Of a stretch of 64,000 bases of DNA, positions 1-14,349 are shown piece by piece; position 1 is the stretch's first letter, and each line of letters begins with the position of its first letter. The notes under the pieces are model-generated. The model saw only the letters and a list, made by a program, of their open reading frames with translations. It did not search any database and had not been told where the DNA came from. Origin of the DNA: Entomortierella parvispora (Eukaryota > Mortierellomycota > Mortierellomycetes > Mortierellales > Mortierellaceae); assembly GCA_963573315.1 (NCBI GenBank), contig OY752147.1:1922001-1986000 (forward strand), read 5' to 3'. Made by a program: the position numbers and the translations under genes.

Positions 1-430
1 CCAGGGTGAGGCCTTGAAGTCAGCTCCAGCCGCCCAAACGGCCTCGGCCCCCACTTCCGGTGGTGCCTTCAAGTCGGACGCTGTCTTTGAGCAAATCAAA
101 GCCGGCATTGAGGCTATGTCGTCCGCGGAGCGCCAGACCCAGGTCAAGAAAGTCAAAGGTATCTTCCAATTCGATATCACCAACGATTCCGGTCAAACAG
201 CGACTTACCACGTTGATCTCAAGAATGGCGAGGGTCGCGTTGGTTCTGGACCAGCTTCTGCCAAGCCCGATGTGGTGATCAGCGTGAAGGATGATGTCTT
301 TCTGGACCTGGCCTCTGGCAAGGCCAACGCTCAAAAGTTATTCATGTCGGGTGGTATTAAAGTCAAGGGTCAGGTCATGCTCGCCACCAAGCTTGGTGAT
401 ATCTTGAAGGCCAACAAGTCCAAGTTGTAA
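1..430 (+). CDS. SCP2 sterol-carrier domain protein, C-terminal part (5' truncated by window edge)
   Basis: The reading frame is open from the left edge (first full codon at base 2) to a TAA at 428-430, so this is the 3' end of a longer gene. About the last 115 residues form an SCP2 domain (FKSDAVFEQIKAGI through GGIKVKGQVMLATKLGDIL), a lipid/acyl-CoA-binding fold. The protein ends in the tripeptide SKL, a canonical PTS1 signal, so a peroxisomal location is well supported. The Ala/Pro/Thr-rich stretch before the domain looks like a linker. This suggests the C-terminus of a larger beta-oxidation enzyme such as a multifunctional enzyme type 2 or a thiolase-SCP2 fusion, but the upstream part is not visible. 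An AATAAA-like stretch follows about 45 bases after the stop. Confidence 0.85.
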   Translation, partial: QGEALKSAPAAQTASAPTSGGAFKSDAVFEQIKAGIEAMSSAERQTQVKKVKGIFQFDITNDSGQTATYHVDLKNGEGRVGSGPASAKPDVVISVKDDVFLDLASGKANAQKLFMSGGIKVKGQVMLATKLGDILKANKSKL

Positions 431-1402
431 ATCGTTGTCCCTCTCCAATCCCCTTCGCGCGCGCAAAGCGAAAATAAATAATGTATTTTTCATATCCAAT
501 CATCCTTGTTGCTTTGCAGCGAATGGAAGCGGATCAAATTTGCTCGGCGACATTTGATCCGCATTCACTAAGGCGCGAAGACGAAAACGAGTATGATGGC
601 TGTTACCAAGCTGGAACCACAAGGTGGACTTGGTAGTCAAGAGAAGGCGGCATGGCAGTCAGCCGATTGAGTGTTTCACCAGATAGAGAGGACTTGTTGG
701 TTGGGTCCAAAGCGACCATGACGCGTCCAACGGAGTTCCGTTCATTTCCTTCCTTCAGGTGAGAGAGAAGCTGCTGGATCACACCTGCCCGTCGATGACG
801 GCAAGTTAAGGAGACAGGAAAGAAGGAGACAACGTTCTCTCCCTACGATGATGACATGGTCTAGTCTACACCATCACCAGAAGTGGGAGCAAGTGAGCAC
901 ACTGCTGTGGAGGGAGCATGGGCGTGTGAACAATTGATTTGCCTAGGCTGACGCAACGCTCTGACACGCGGCTCTGCCCGGAAACACGAAGAACAGGAAA
1001 AGGAACAAAACAGAAGAAAAAAAAGAGGCGCGCTCTGGCCTTGTGCGTCTTCGAGTGGTTGTGGTGGTGTCCTTGTGTCCATCTTTCCTTCTTTCTATCG
1101 GCCTTCTTTCCCCTCCCTCTCGTCGCAGCCCTTCCCTCTTTTCTCTGCTCCCTAACCTTTATTCCAGCTCGACCTGATTCCCATCTCCATTGCCTCCCCA
1201 TTCGCCTCCTCATTCTATTAAAATAAAGACGCACCCGTCCTTTGTCCATTCTTTCCCACACTCCCTTCCACGCTCTCTTCCTCAACGGCTCTGCAGAGCG
1301 GACGCTCCCCCTTCCTTCCACTCCCGAGGAAAAACGACCGACGCACAAACAAAAAGACCCTTCCGCTCCCAAAACTGCTGTGACCCTTGGACCCTTGCAA
1401 CC
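431..1402. other. Intergenic region with hairpin and CT-rich leader
   Basis: No convincing gene. It holds the AATAAATAAT stretch near 473-482 (probable poly(A) signal of the SCP2 gene), an 11-bp inverted repeat (529-539 with 552-562), and from about 1070 a strongly CT-rich tract that is probably the promoter and 5' leader of the next gene. Open frames here are low-complexity and carry no recognisable protein features. Confidence 0.6.
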
Positions 1403-2670
1403 ATGTTGCACATCACTCCCATTTCAAGACCCGACCGGTTCCTGAACGAAGAGATGCCCTTTGTGAATGTAAGGAGAAGAATGCATGCAGATGCAAACGT
1501 CTTCTCTCTCTCTCTCTCACTCTGTCCCTGCAGGAACACAAAAAACTCACCGGACGCGTTTCCTTTTTTTTTATTTCATGCTAGACCACGGGAAGCATGA
1601 ACTTCAGTTTGACTTCGCCCGGGCTTTTACAGCTTGAATCCTATCAAAAGACCCTCAAGTCTCTCATCCAGGTCCTACAAGCTATTCACGAAAATAACGT
1701 CAAAGCCAGTCAAAAGAAACACCCCGGTAATGGTGAAGACAAGCCAGAAGAGTCCGTGGCAGCGTCAAATGGAAACAAGTCGACGCTCGAGGTGTCTTTC
1801 AGGTCCGGAGGCGTGTTTGTGTTGGACCTGTCCGTGATACCCAGCCAAGCATACCCTCTTACGTTTTTGTCCACTTCCTTGTCAACCTCACCGACAGAGG
1901 TCGGGCCCGGGGGCAGTGGCGACCATGGAGTGGCACTGTATTTTATCTATCTGCCCTTGAACCCCATAACCCATCCGATTCAATGCCAGTTATCGGCGCG
2001 ACGGTTGCATGCTCAACATGTCACGGTTCTGGACAGGATCCTGAGACGGCTTTGTGATTCTTCCCCTGGCGCCTTCACGGTCGGATACAGTGACGGTATC
2101 TCGGGTGTCGATCCAGGCAAAGAGGTTGTTTACTCTGGTGAAAACAGCCCGATGCATCTTCTCGGTCAACAACAACAACAGCAACAACAACAATCACAAC
2201 AGCAACCGCACCATCATAACAACCTGGAGAAGAGTATCGCCCAGGCAAGAGATCATGGCAATATGGACATTGACAGTCGACTAGCGACCGTGGTTGTGGA
2301 GCATCCCTCGTCGGCCTCTATAGCTCAGACATTACCATCAACCTCTGGTTCGACACCCTTCTCAAAATCGTTAAAGAGCGTGGTAGCGATAGGGGTCGAG
2401 GATATGGTCTCTTCTCTTGGCGTAGCCATGACCTCTTCAATGCTCACGAAAACAACGATGTTGCCCTCAACCACAACAGCACCTACAACGACAACAACAG
2501 AGGCAAGCGACGATCAAGAACAAAAGGCGTTGCATGAAAAGCTCTTGGCGGCTGATCACTTTATCGCAAATCATGACTTCGGGATGGTGGATGATATCGA
2601 ACAGTTGCTCGATGTCCATGGCAGCATGGACCTGGACAGCCTCCACGATATACTTTGGGTCAATAATTAG
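1403..2670 (+). CDS. Unrecognised poly-Q protein
   Basis: Model: exons 1403-1468 and 1585-2670, 383 residues. The long frame has an ATG at 1597, but an upstream ATG in good context (CAACCATG) at 1403 opens a 22-codon exon. That exon ends in AAT|GTAAGG, and the matching acceptor is a T-rich tract ending TTCATGCTAG at 1584; both junctions are phase 0 and join in frame. The protein has a conserved-looking N-terminal part (LESYQKTLKSLIQVLQAIHE; ALYFIYLPLNPITHPIQCQL; QHVTVLDRILRRL), a glutamine/histidine tract near residues 216-230, a Ser/Thr-rich middle and an acidic C-terminus with MDLDSL-type repeats. This layout fits a nuclear or transcription-related protein, but I recognise no domain and assign no function. 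The start at 1597 remains possible. Confidence 0.7.
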
Positions 2671-2956
2671 TTTCTTTCCTTCTCTGTTTGTCAGACCTTC
2701 ATTGCTTTTGTTTTGCAGTTCTCCATCCATATTCAATGAACAAACGGATATTTTATTACAGGGCGAAAGGGAGGCATTTTTACATAAGACGTATAGGGTT
2801 GTTGTGGATGTGTGTAAATCAAAGGGCGGGTTTTTTTGGCAGGGATAAAGATAAAGGATAGTGAAAAAGACACGCAGTTAGAAAGGATGAACGAGAACTG
2901 CGAATATAATGGGCTATCAATGCACTACGGCAAGGAATAGTCCCCAAAGGTGGTGT

Positions 2957-6882
<3,926 letters not shown>

Positions 6883-9097
6883 ATGGAACAATTCAGTTCC
6901 TTCTTGCCTTCGTTTCCTCCTTCGCGGTCGAGCTCCAGGCGGGTCTCTACCCTGACTGTCTCGTCCCCGACTATTAATTCCCCGTCATTGTCTCCCGAGC
7001 CCGTCCCCCCACCAATGCCCCATCTAAGCGCCAGTCGAGTCCTCTTTGAAGAAGGCCCCTACAGCGATGTCACTATCACCCTTCAGGTGCCTGGATCCTT
7101 GAAAAAGACGCTCCGTCTGCATTCACTTATCCTTGCCAAGGAGAGCGAGTTCTTTGCGGCCCTTTTGACTGGTAAAAAGAACCTGGGAGACAAGGCCATT
7201 GTGCTCCTTGATGAAAAGGACAGCCACGGCTCCAAGGTGATTGAGATTCAGTGCGTTGACGCTTCCGAGCTCTATGCTTTTGAGTCTTCTCTCCGTTTGC
7301 TCTATACTGGAAGCTGGTGTTCCGATCGCGACTTCCAAACTAGTGCCTTGGATACACGCCTTCGTCGCGGTCTGGATGTCATGAGCCAGGCTGGTCGTTT
7401 GGCCCTCAAAGGCACAACTACGGCACTTCTTCAAGAAGAAATCACTCAAATGTGCCAGGTTTGTGTTTGCGCCACCAATCTCACTACATTGCACAGGAAT
7501 CCAGTTGTATGCACACATTAACCTTGCCTCCTTTTTGCGTTTGCTGATTGCTTGCTGATTGCAGAGTCAACCAGATTTGCTCGAGACCATGAGCAAATCT
7601 CTGCGCGCCGAAGATCGGGAGGACGATCAGTCAATCCTCAAGTTTGACAAGGATGCGTTGCAGCAGATGTGTCGAGTAGCGGTGAAAAAGACAGAGATCA
7701 GGGACCACTGTGAGCTGGTTATTGCACGCAATCTATATGGACCTAAAAAGTTTCGTGATCTGCGTATGGCCGAAGTTCAGTTGTCAGAACTGAGGTCTGG
7801 ATACCTGTTCCCACCCGGAGGACAAGAGTCCATCTATCTCTTGAAGGGCGCTCCATCTCTACCACTTCATCCGTGCAGAGCCTCAAATGTAGATGCGTTA
7901 AGGCAGGTCGTGGACTTCTACACAGGATACAACTGCCAGCAGCCACTACGCACACGCGACTACTATGTGATCCCGGATGAAGATGAGTCTGAGGAGTCGG
8001 AGAGGAAGAAAGCGGCTGATGCTCAAGTCGATACTTTTTACCGCATTGCGTTTTCGACAGGATACCAATGGCTCTTGGATCAAGTGATTAAGGTGCGAGC
8101 TCCGTTTGAACTCATTATCCTCATGCTCAAAGACGCCGTGGATGAGAATGCCGATTCTCGCAGCAATGTATTCTTCGGAGAGTTTGCCACCCAACTGGAC
8201 GGAGATGTCTACCTGCAAGGTGTCAGCTATATCGCAGATGGGCTATTACACGCATTCCAGGATCCATCACTGGAGTCCTTCAGGAATCCCGGTGCATCGG
8301 GATCGTTATTGAACATGATTTCATACGGCGTTAATTCGCTCACAGATCTGCCGCCCCTTCGATCCAAACCCGCATCCGAAAAAGGCGACTCTGCTCTTAA
8401 TCACCAAGAGTACCCTGCCTTGCCTACCCTTGTCATGGAGTTCCTTTGGCAGATGCTTGAGCTTGCCTTGAAGCGACCCCACCACATGGAGTTTGTACAG
8501 TTGCTGCTAAATTCCATCGCCAAGATTGCTCCGCTGTCGCCCTTCGAGGTCGTGGACCGAATTGAAGAGCGCTTGGCAGAGCTGCTCGAGGAGACGAGAA
8601 AAAAAATCATGGAGCAGCGTGGGGAAGCCCAGCCGGATGACCACATCATTGGAGAAGAAAATGGTTCTGAGACGTCCAGTGTTATTGGCGACACGATCAA
8701 AGTCAAGGAACAGACGTTCTCCGACAATGGCCGTAGCGAAATATCTGTGGGACGATTCGAGGATTTTGAAGACAGGGCGTCGATGGTCAGCAGTGTCTTG
8801 TTAAGCAAGAACGACCCCGTTGAAGAGGAAGAGATCCAGGATGAGACGGTCCAACAGGAAGAGCAAGAGGAAGTGGAGCCTGAGGCTGAAGCTGAGGTGG
8901 AGGCGGCATGGATGCGGTATGTACTTGTACTTTTGACGTCTACAACTTTATATGATGTGCGCATTTTAACGACATGCTCTGCCCTGATATTTAGTCCCGA
9001 GTACTTGCAACCGCTTTGTCTCCAGCTGTTGACCAAGTTCCCAATGACCATCCAGTCTTCGCTGCTCTGGGCCATCCACGACCTGCAACTACTGTAA
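6883..9097 (+). CDS. BTB/POZ domain protein
   Basis: Exons 6883-7458, 7565-8916, 8995-9097; 676 residues. After a Ser/Pro-rich leader, a BTB/POZ fold spans about residues 50-150 (FEEGPYSDVTITLQV, LRLHSLILAKESEFFAALLTG, LYAFESSLRLLYTG). BTB domains mediate dimerisation and often recruit substrates to cullin-3 ubiquitin ligases. The remainder is an alpha-helical region of unknown type (CELVIARNLYGPKKF; LVMEFLWQMLELALKRPHHM) and a very acidic segment before the C-terminus. There is no kelch, zinc-finger or other partner domain, so the role is unknown. The last intron (8917-8994, GTATGT...TTTAG) is 78 nt with no in-frame stop; splicing gives WMRPEYLQPLCLQ, which reads better than the retained version. 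Confidence 0.85.
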
Positions 9098-9528
9098 CTT
9101 TCATCTTGATACCCTTGGAACAAAAGCAGTCACAGTTTTAAGTTCGAGCAGCTCGAATAAACACTTCATCTGCACCATTCTCTGCTTCTCTTGCTTTCCT
9201 CACCATTGTCCCTGTTGTAGTTTCTGTCACCATTATTGTTGCAACTGTTGTTGTCATTGTTGTTGTTGTCGTTGTTGTTGATTATTTTGTCAATCAGTCG
9301 GCAGCAGTCTAGATTCCCCTCTCTTTGCCCAACCCAATCCATCTTTTCTTCTCACGGCCAATCTCCAACACGCAATCTCTCTTTTCTTTTTTCTTTTTTC
9401 CCTGCCCCATTGTTTTCTACCTTGGGTATCTTGTTCTCTACTACCTTTGTTCAGCTTTACAGCCTCTACCCGTTGCCACTCATCGTTCCTAGTTCTAGCT
9501 CCAATATCGGACTGAACCTCCATCTCCA
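9098..9528. other. Intergenic region
   Basis: It begins with the 3' flank of the BTB gene: an AATAAA at 9156-9161 overlapped by a small perfect inverted repeat (9143-9157). It continues as a TTG/GTT microsatellite near 9230-9285 and a CT-rich leader for the next gene. No gene seen. Confidence 0.5.
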
Positions 9529-11019
9529 ATGGATCCATCAGAGCCGCAAACAATCGTTCCTCAATCGTTGGCAACTGCCTCCCCCGCACCCGTCAGCTCC
9601 GCTGAAGTGTCTGAAGACCATGGCGCCGAATCAAACAATTCCAGCAGTTTGAGTGTGCCCACGAATGGACAGCCTTCAAGTCCAGCCGCATCCTCTTCAG
9701 CACAAAACGACCCACAGCCGGCTGAGGGCTCTGTGACAAACGATTCAGAGGCCAGCAAAGCACGTCCTAGGAAGAAGAAATCCAAAGCTGCCACGGTCCC
9801 CATCCATCTTCCTGGACCTCTGGCTGCTCTTCCCAACACAACGACCCTGCCCGACTTGGAGAACTTCAATCTAATGCCAGAGCAGATGAAGAACCCGCTT
9901 TTTGTCGCCATTTCCAGGATCTTGATTGTTTACGGAAATGCTTGGCAGAGTGCCAATGATCTTGTCGGTAAGAATGGAGTCTTTGGAGATGCGATGGAAG
10001 CAGCGATGACGACAGTTGATTGGAGTGTGTATCGATTGCTTACAAAAGAATGCCTTTTTCTTGACCACAGATGGAATCCGCCACTTTAATCTTGCAAACC
10101 TCGGGTACGACTATTCACAAGTGGACATTGGACGTTCAACTAAGCATTCATGGAATGAGAAGGCTGTTTGCCAGGATGGAATATTCTAATTGTAGCATGT
10201 CCCTCTGTGGAAACATTCATCTCCATCTTTTAGTGGTCGGACACCCAAGGGTACTGTACAAGGTGCCATCTCCACAGGTCTTGCTTTGGCAAGCGCACTA
10301 GGTACTTTTGAGCCCATCGAAAAACAGCGGATGAATGGTACCACATACTATCGTATGGCTGCCCAAGCTATGGAGCCTCCTTCTTCAGGTGATTCTGATG
10401 CAGAGAAAGGTAAATTCTCTATGATGATAAGCCTTGATGCTCTTTCACCCCCTTCGACCCATCATTTGCTGATCAAAATGATGGCGATATCTCACCGGGA
10501 AAACAACATAGGCAAGGCCAGAGTCAAGGCTAAACCAGTGCCGACGAATGCTCGCCGAAAGCCCAAGCAACAGGGCAACAACGATGGCGCAAAATCCAAG
10601 AAGCGACGACCTGTTACAGCCTGGAACTCTGACACGATGAGCTCCGATAGTTCTGACGATGATGACAATGACTCGCCTAAATCATCAAGCTCTTCAAAGA
10701 GAGTACGGACAGGAACTCCATCGAAACCACTCCGGCAAGAGCCGGTTGTCCCCAATGGATTGAGAAAGCTCCCTAAGGGCTATGTATATGATACTGAAAT
10801 TCACCAGTCTTCGCTCATGAACCTTTCTATCAACCCGACACAGACAGGGGAATACATGGAGCATTTGAGGTATGCGGCCAGTTCCTACTAAATGTGAAAA
10901 AAGACAGAGATTCCACCTGAATTTATTCTCACAGCCTTGCCATTTTCGACAATCTAGAGGAATCAATGCAATGGAGAATGACTATCCAGACAGGAGGGGA
11001 GACTTTTCTGTCGATTTGA
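9529..11019 (+). CDS. Putative nuclear protein with winged-helix-like (HARE/GDS1-like) segment
   Basis: Preferred model: exons 9529-9967, 10071-10104, 10234-10409, 10512-10869, 10935-11019; 363 residues. The 34-nt second exon is supported by phase: it joins QSANDLV to DGIRHFNLANLG and then to GRTPKGTVQGAISTGLALAS. The product has a Ser/Ala-rich N-terminus with a basic patch (PRKKKSKA), then about 75 residues resembling a winged-helix fold (DLENF...KNPLFVAISRIL...TPKGTVQGAI...TTYYRMA), then a basic and acidic low-complexity region with likely nuclear localisation signals (KSKKRRP). The fold is inferred from pattern only. For the final exon two acceptors compete: CTCACAG at 10934 (used here, stop at 11017) and AATCTAG at 10957, which would instead join this protein in frame to the downstream PP2C. 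Confidence 0.6.
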
Positions 11020-12440
11020 ATGAAGAACCTTCCATGTTTGCAGTGGAGCAGCAGACAGGATACACATACCCCCGACTCCGAACCAGCAGCCGTGAGCGAC
11101 TTCAAAAGGCAGACTGCGAGGATGGCTTTGCCGTGTCGGACCTTAGACACGACGGTGGATTCCTTGGTCGGCTTTTTTGCATCACAGACGGGCATGGAGG
11201 TCAAGGCTGCTCCGCTTTTGTCATTGCAACGGTACCCACTGTTATGCAAGTGATCTTGGGCAAATACAGGCCTGCAGATCTGTCATTACCTCATATTCAA
11301 GAGCTGGTCAAGACTCAAATAACAGACGCCATTCGCCTGATCGACAAGGAATATCTCGATTACAAAAAGCAACAATACCTGCAGTACAAGGCGAAAAAGC
11401 TTCAGCACGACCCTGGCAGCGATGGAACCACGCTCATAGTCAACATCTTTATTGATAAGTGGATTATTTGCGTCAACGTGGGTGATAGCCGTTCTATTCT
11501 TTCATCACGGGACCAGTCTGGACGTTGGAACGTGAATTTCCACAGTGAAGACCACACGCCTTCACTGGAACGTCTCGCCCAGACCATCTACGCTAATGGA
11601 GGAGAGTTTGTGACACACGACGACAAGCTCATCAAGTTTGACCCCACCTTCAAGAATGACAAGAAACACCGCCAATCGCTCAAGGAAGCAAGGATACGAG
11701 TAAAGGATGCCTCCTCCAATGTTTACGGCATTCCCTACCGGACACGTAATGGGCAGTGCGCCTCTGTTAACCTTGGCGCATGTATTGGTGATGTCCTCTA
11801 CAAACTCGATCCAGTCAATCCAGTGCTCAACTGCACGCCTGACATCACCTTCATTGACATCAGCAATATTCAACACGGCTATTTGCTTATGGCCTCCGAC
11901 GGACTGTGGGACTATGTACTCAGAGGGGGCAAGGTCCAGGATCAAAACGCAGCAGTCTCTCAGTTTGTTGGTGACAAGCTGGACCGCGGATGGAACCATC
12001 AGCGTATTGTGTGCACGTTGTCGGATCGTGAAGGCGAGGCTGGCCTTTACTCAGACTCGATCCAGGAATACGACGATTTCACAGCCATCCTCGTCACTGT
12101 GGGCAACAAACATTTACAGGAACATGGTGAAGAGGAACTTTTGCGTCAGAAAGAGAGTGCCCGATTGAGAGATGCCATGATGGCACGGAAGGAGAAGATG
12201 AAGCGAGAGGAAGAGGAAGGGCGAAAGCTGACGTCGGATCGTCAAGGGTCGGAGCCTCAGCCAGAACCAGAACTAGCACCAGTATCAGAGTCAAGCACGG
12301 AAATTGTCAAGGACGACGTGACGCCGCTGGGTACGGAAGGCGAGCCTCTTTTGGACACTCCAAAGGCCATGGATGTAGACTCTGAGCAAACTACCCCATT
12401 AGAAGACGCATATATCCCCCCACCCTCCCATTCACATTAA
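10971..12440 (+). CDS. PP2C-family (PPM) protein serine/threonine phosphatase
   Basis: An uninterrupted frame from ATG 10971 gives 489 residues. PP2C motifs appear in order: ADCEDGFAV (motif 1), CITDGHGG (metal-binding Asp), GSDGTTLIV, CVNVGDSRSI, EDHTPSLERLAQTI, LLMASDGLWDYV and EYDDFTAILV (C-terminal metal-binding Asp). The Mn/Mg-coordinating acidic residues therefore look complete and the enzyme should be active. A charged tail with Glu/Lys-rich and Pro/Glu-rich stretches follows. There is no gap for a separate promoter: the ATG lies inside the last exon of the upstream winged-helix-like gene in another frame. The PP2C may have an internal promoter, or be translated as the C-terminal part of an 829-residue fusion made by the alternative acceptor at 10957/10958. 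Confidence 0.85.
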   Translation: MENDYPDRRGDFSVDLNEEPSMFAVEQQTGYTYPRLRTSSRERLQKADCEDGFAVSDLRHDGGFLGRLFCITDGHGGQGCSAFVIATVPTVMQVILGKYRPADLSLPHIQELVKTQITDAIRLIDKEYLDYKKQQYLQYKAKKLQHDPGSDGTTLIVNIFIDKWIICVNVGDSRSILSSRDQSGRWNVNFHSEDHTPSLERLAQTIYANGGEFVTHDDKLIKFDPTFKNDKKHRQSLKEARIRVKDASSNVYGIPYRTRNGQCASVNLGACIGDVLYKLDPVNPVLNCTPDITFIDISNIQHGYLLMASDGLWDYVLRGGKVQDQNAAVSQFVGDKLDRGWNHQRIVCTLSDREGEAGLYSDSIQEYDDFTAILVTVGNKHLQEHGEEELLRQKESARLRDAMMARKEKMKREEEEGRKLTSDRQGSEPQPEPELAPVSESSTEIVKDDVTPLGTEGEPLLDTPKAMDVDSEQTTPLEDAYIPPPSHSH

Positions 12441-12489
12441 AAAATCTCGAGGGTCCATCACTCTCTTTCTTGTACTTTGTTTATTGAAT

Positions 12490-13669
12490 TTACTGAGTCT
12501 TGATGGTCTTTTTGGCGGCATTGACAGATGGGATGATAATGATGGGCAAGAAAACAAGAGCCATCACGACGGTTTCTATTGTTTGCGCACGAGATTGTGG
12601 GATCTGAATTAGTCGAGAAGTCGAGAAAGCCCACGGATGAGTTTGCTCTCCAAGATGTCCAGAAAAAGAGAGATGATGGGGGGAATAATTGTGTCTTTTA
12701 CCTGCCACCCAGAATCCGAGAAGAGGAGACCATTTGCTGTCTCTGCTCAGGATATTGCCTCTATCCATCAAGTCCCAAAGGTTCTCGGTCATCTTTGCCT
12801 CAGGGTCGTTCTCGAAATATCTTACAATGTAGGCTCCAAAGACTAGAACAAGAACGATGTGATTTTCTGTTAACAAACCATTCTAAAATACATCTGTGGA
12901 CATGATGCTTCGAAAGGGTCTGGTTCTTGGGGGCTTTTAGACTTACGAGCAGAAATGATGATGACATCCTGAAGAATGTAGTACGCACAAGTCAAAAAAA
13001 ACCTGGACTTGTCACCGGGCGCCACCAAAGTGTGGGTTTTCATCCAGATGTAGCAAGGGATGTAAGCCGCCTAAACATATAAAAACAAACACTTGTCAGG
13101 TTAACGACCGGTCTTTTCTTTTCCTCTCTTGATTCTCAAAAAAAACATACAGGGATAAGGATGACTCCCATGGATAATAGCGTAAAACACATGCGAGAGA
13201 AAAAGAAATCCGTCAAGGGAAACGTCACTCCGGCGTTCCAGGCCTTGTAATCGGAAGGGTACATGAATCGGTTATAACCCATGCCCAGGATGGCAGTGAA
13301 GCAGCTGTAGGCATGGATCCAGTATTTGTGGTAACTCATGGGTATCTTTGGGCCTTTGGGATAGCTCCTGATCTTCCTGTAAGTCATGTAGTATCCAATA
13401 ATTCCCAGGAGAACGTTGGTAAACGCAAAGACGGTGGGCAAGATGGCATGGATTTCATTCTTGTCGCCAAGCAAGAACATGGATTCCCACCCGGGGTTGT
13501 CCCAGAGCAGGTAGAGTCCTGAGGGCGCAAAGATAAGGGATAGGAAGAGTAGGTTGTAAACAAAGGATGGCGTCATCCAAAACGTCTCTGCGTTCTTGAG
13601 CGATCCTGCCGAGGTGGCGGCAAAGAGGGCTCCAAAGCTGAAGGACCAAAATACGTCAACTTCGATCAT
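12490..13669 (-). CDS. Polytopic membrane protein of unknown family
   Basis: Exons on the minus strand: 13151-13669, 12947-13070, 12702-12842, 12490-12575; 289 residues, consistent phases, first ATG at 13669. About six to seven hydrophobic segments are visible (for example VYNLLFLSLIFAPSGLYLLW; PTVFAFTNVLLGIIGYYM; FFFSRMCFTLLSMGVILIP; VVMALVFLPIIIIPSV), separated by short charged loops such as YRKIRSYPKGPKIPMSYHKY. The C-terminus is short, basic and cytosolic-looking (AAKKTIKTQ). I recognise no family and there is no signal peptide. The last acceptor (CAATAG) was chosen because only it keeps the final hydrophobic segment in frame. Its 3' end lies 50 bases from the convergent PP2C stop. Confidence 0.75.
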
Positions 13670-14349
13670 GGTGGTGTTGGAAAGGAAAGTGAGGAATTGA
13701 GGAAAGAGAGTGAGAAACAAAAAGAAAACAAGACGGAAGATCAAGACGACTGTCTTTGGGCAATTGAGGCAAACGAAGGCAACCTTAAAGTAGAAAATGC
13801 TCTTTTCCTTCCCTTCTCACAGGATTGCAAACAAGACTGAAGAAAGAGAAAGAGAGGATTCAAAAGTGGGTTACTGTTGCTGTATCGTAGGTCTATCTCA
13901 TGGAGGGGAAGGAGGAAGGGCCGTGTCGGATGGAGCAATAACATGTTCGCTGGCACTGGTGACACGGACGGAAAGTTGTCTTTTGCCTCTTTACCCCGCA
14001 TCGCCGTCTGCCTTTCAAGTTTGGGTTGCTGTTTTCCCTCCCTCCCTTCCGAGCCGAAATCGCGATGCGTTCTCCACACTTGGGGCTCTGTTGGTGCAGG
14101 TAAACATCAACATCATCAATAATATCACAACGAGCTCGCCTCGGTCGGTGAGGATGGCTGGTTTGGAGCTCAAAAGACAAAGCTGCCAATAAAAACTTGG
14201 CGCATGGTTCTGTTGACGCAGCCGAAGTAAAGCGATCTTCCCTCAGAGGTTCTCCTTCTGCTCGAATTGGCGAAAGTCTCTTTTTCTTTCTTTCTTCCTC
14301 TTCTTACCCACTTTTATCGCTCCATATCAACAAAAACACAAGGCCCAAG
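13670..14349. promoter_or_regulatory. Divergent promoter region
   Basis: 680 bases between the divergent starts of the membrane protein and the short-chain dehydrogenase. The right end is a CT-rich leader (TTTTTCTTTCTTTCTTCC). No gene seen. Confidence 0.45.

Noticed and set aside
861-1600. Several 60-180 codon frames on both strands
   Set aside because: Low-complexity Arg/Lys/Ser-rich translations of CT-rich leader DNA; the region is explained by the leader and first exon of the poly-Q gene.
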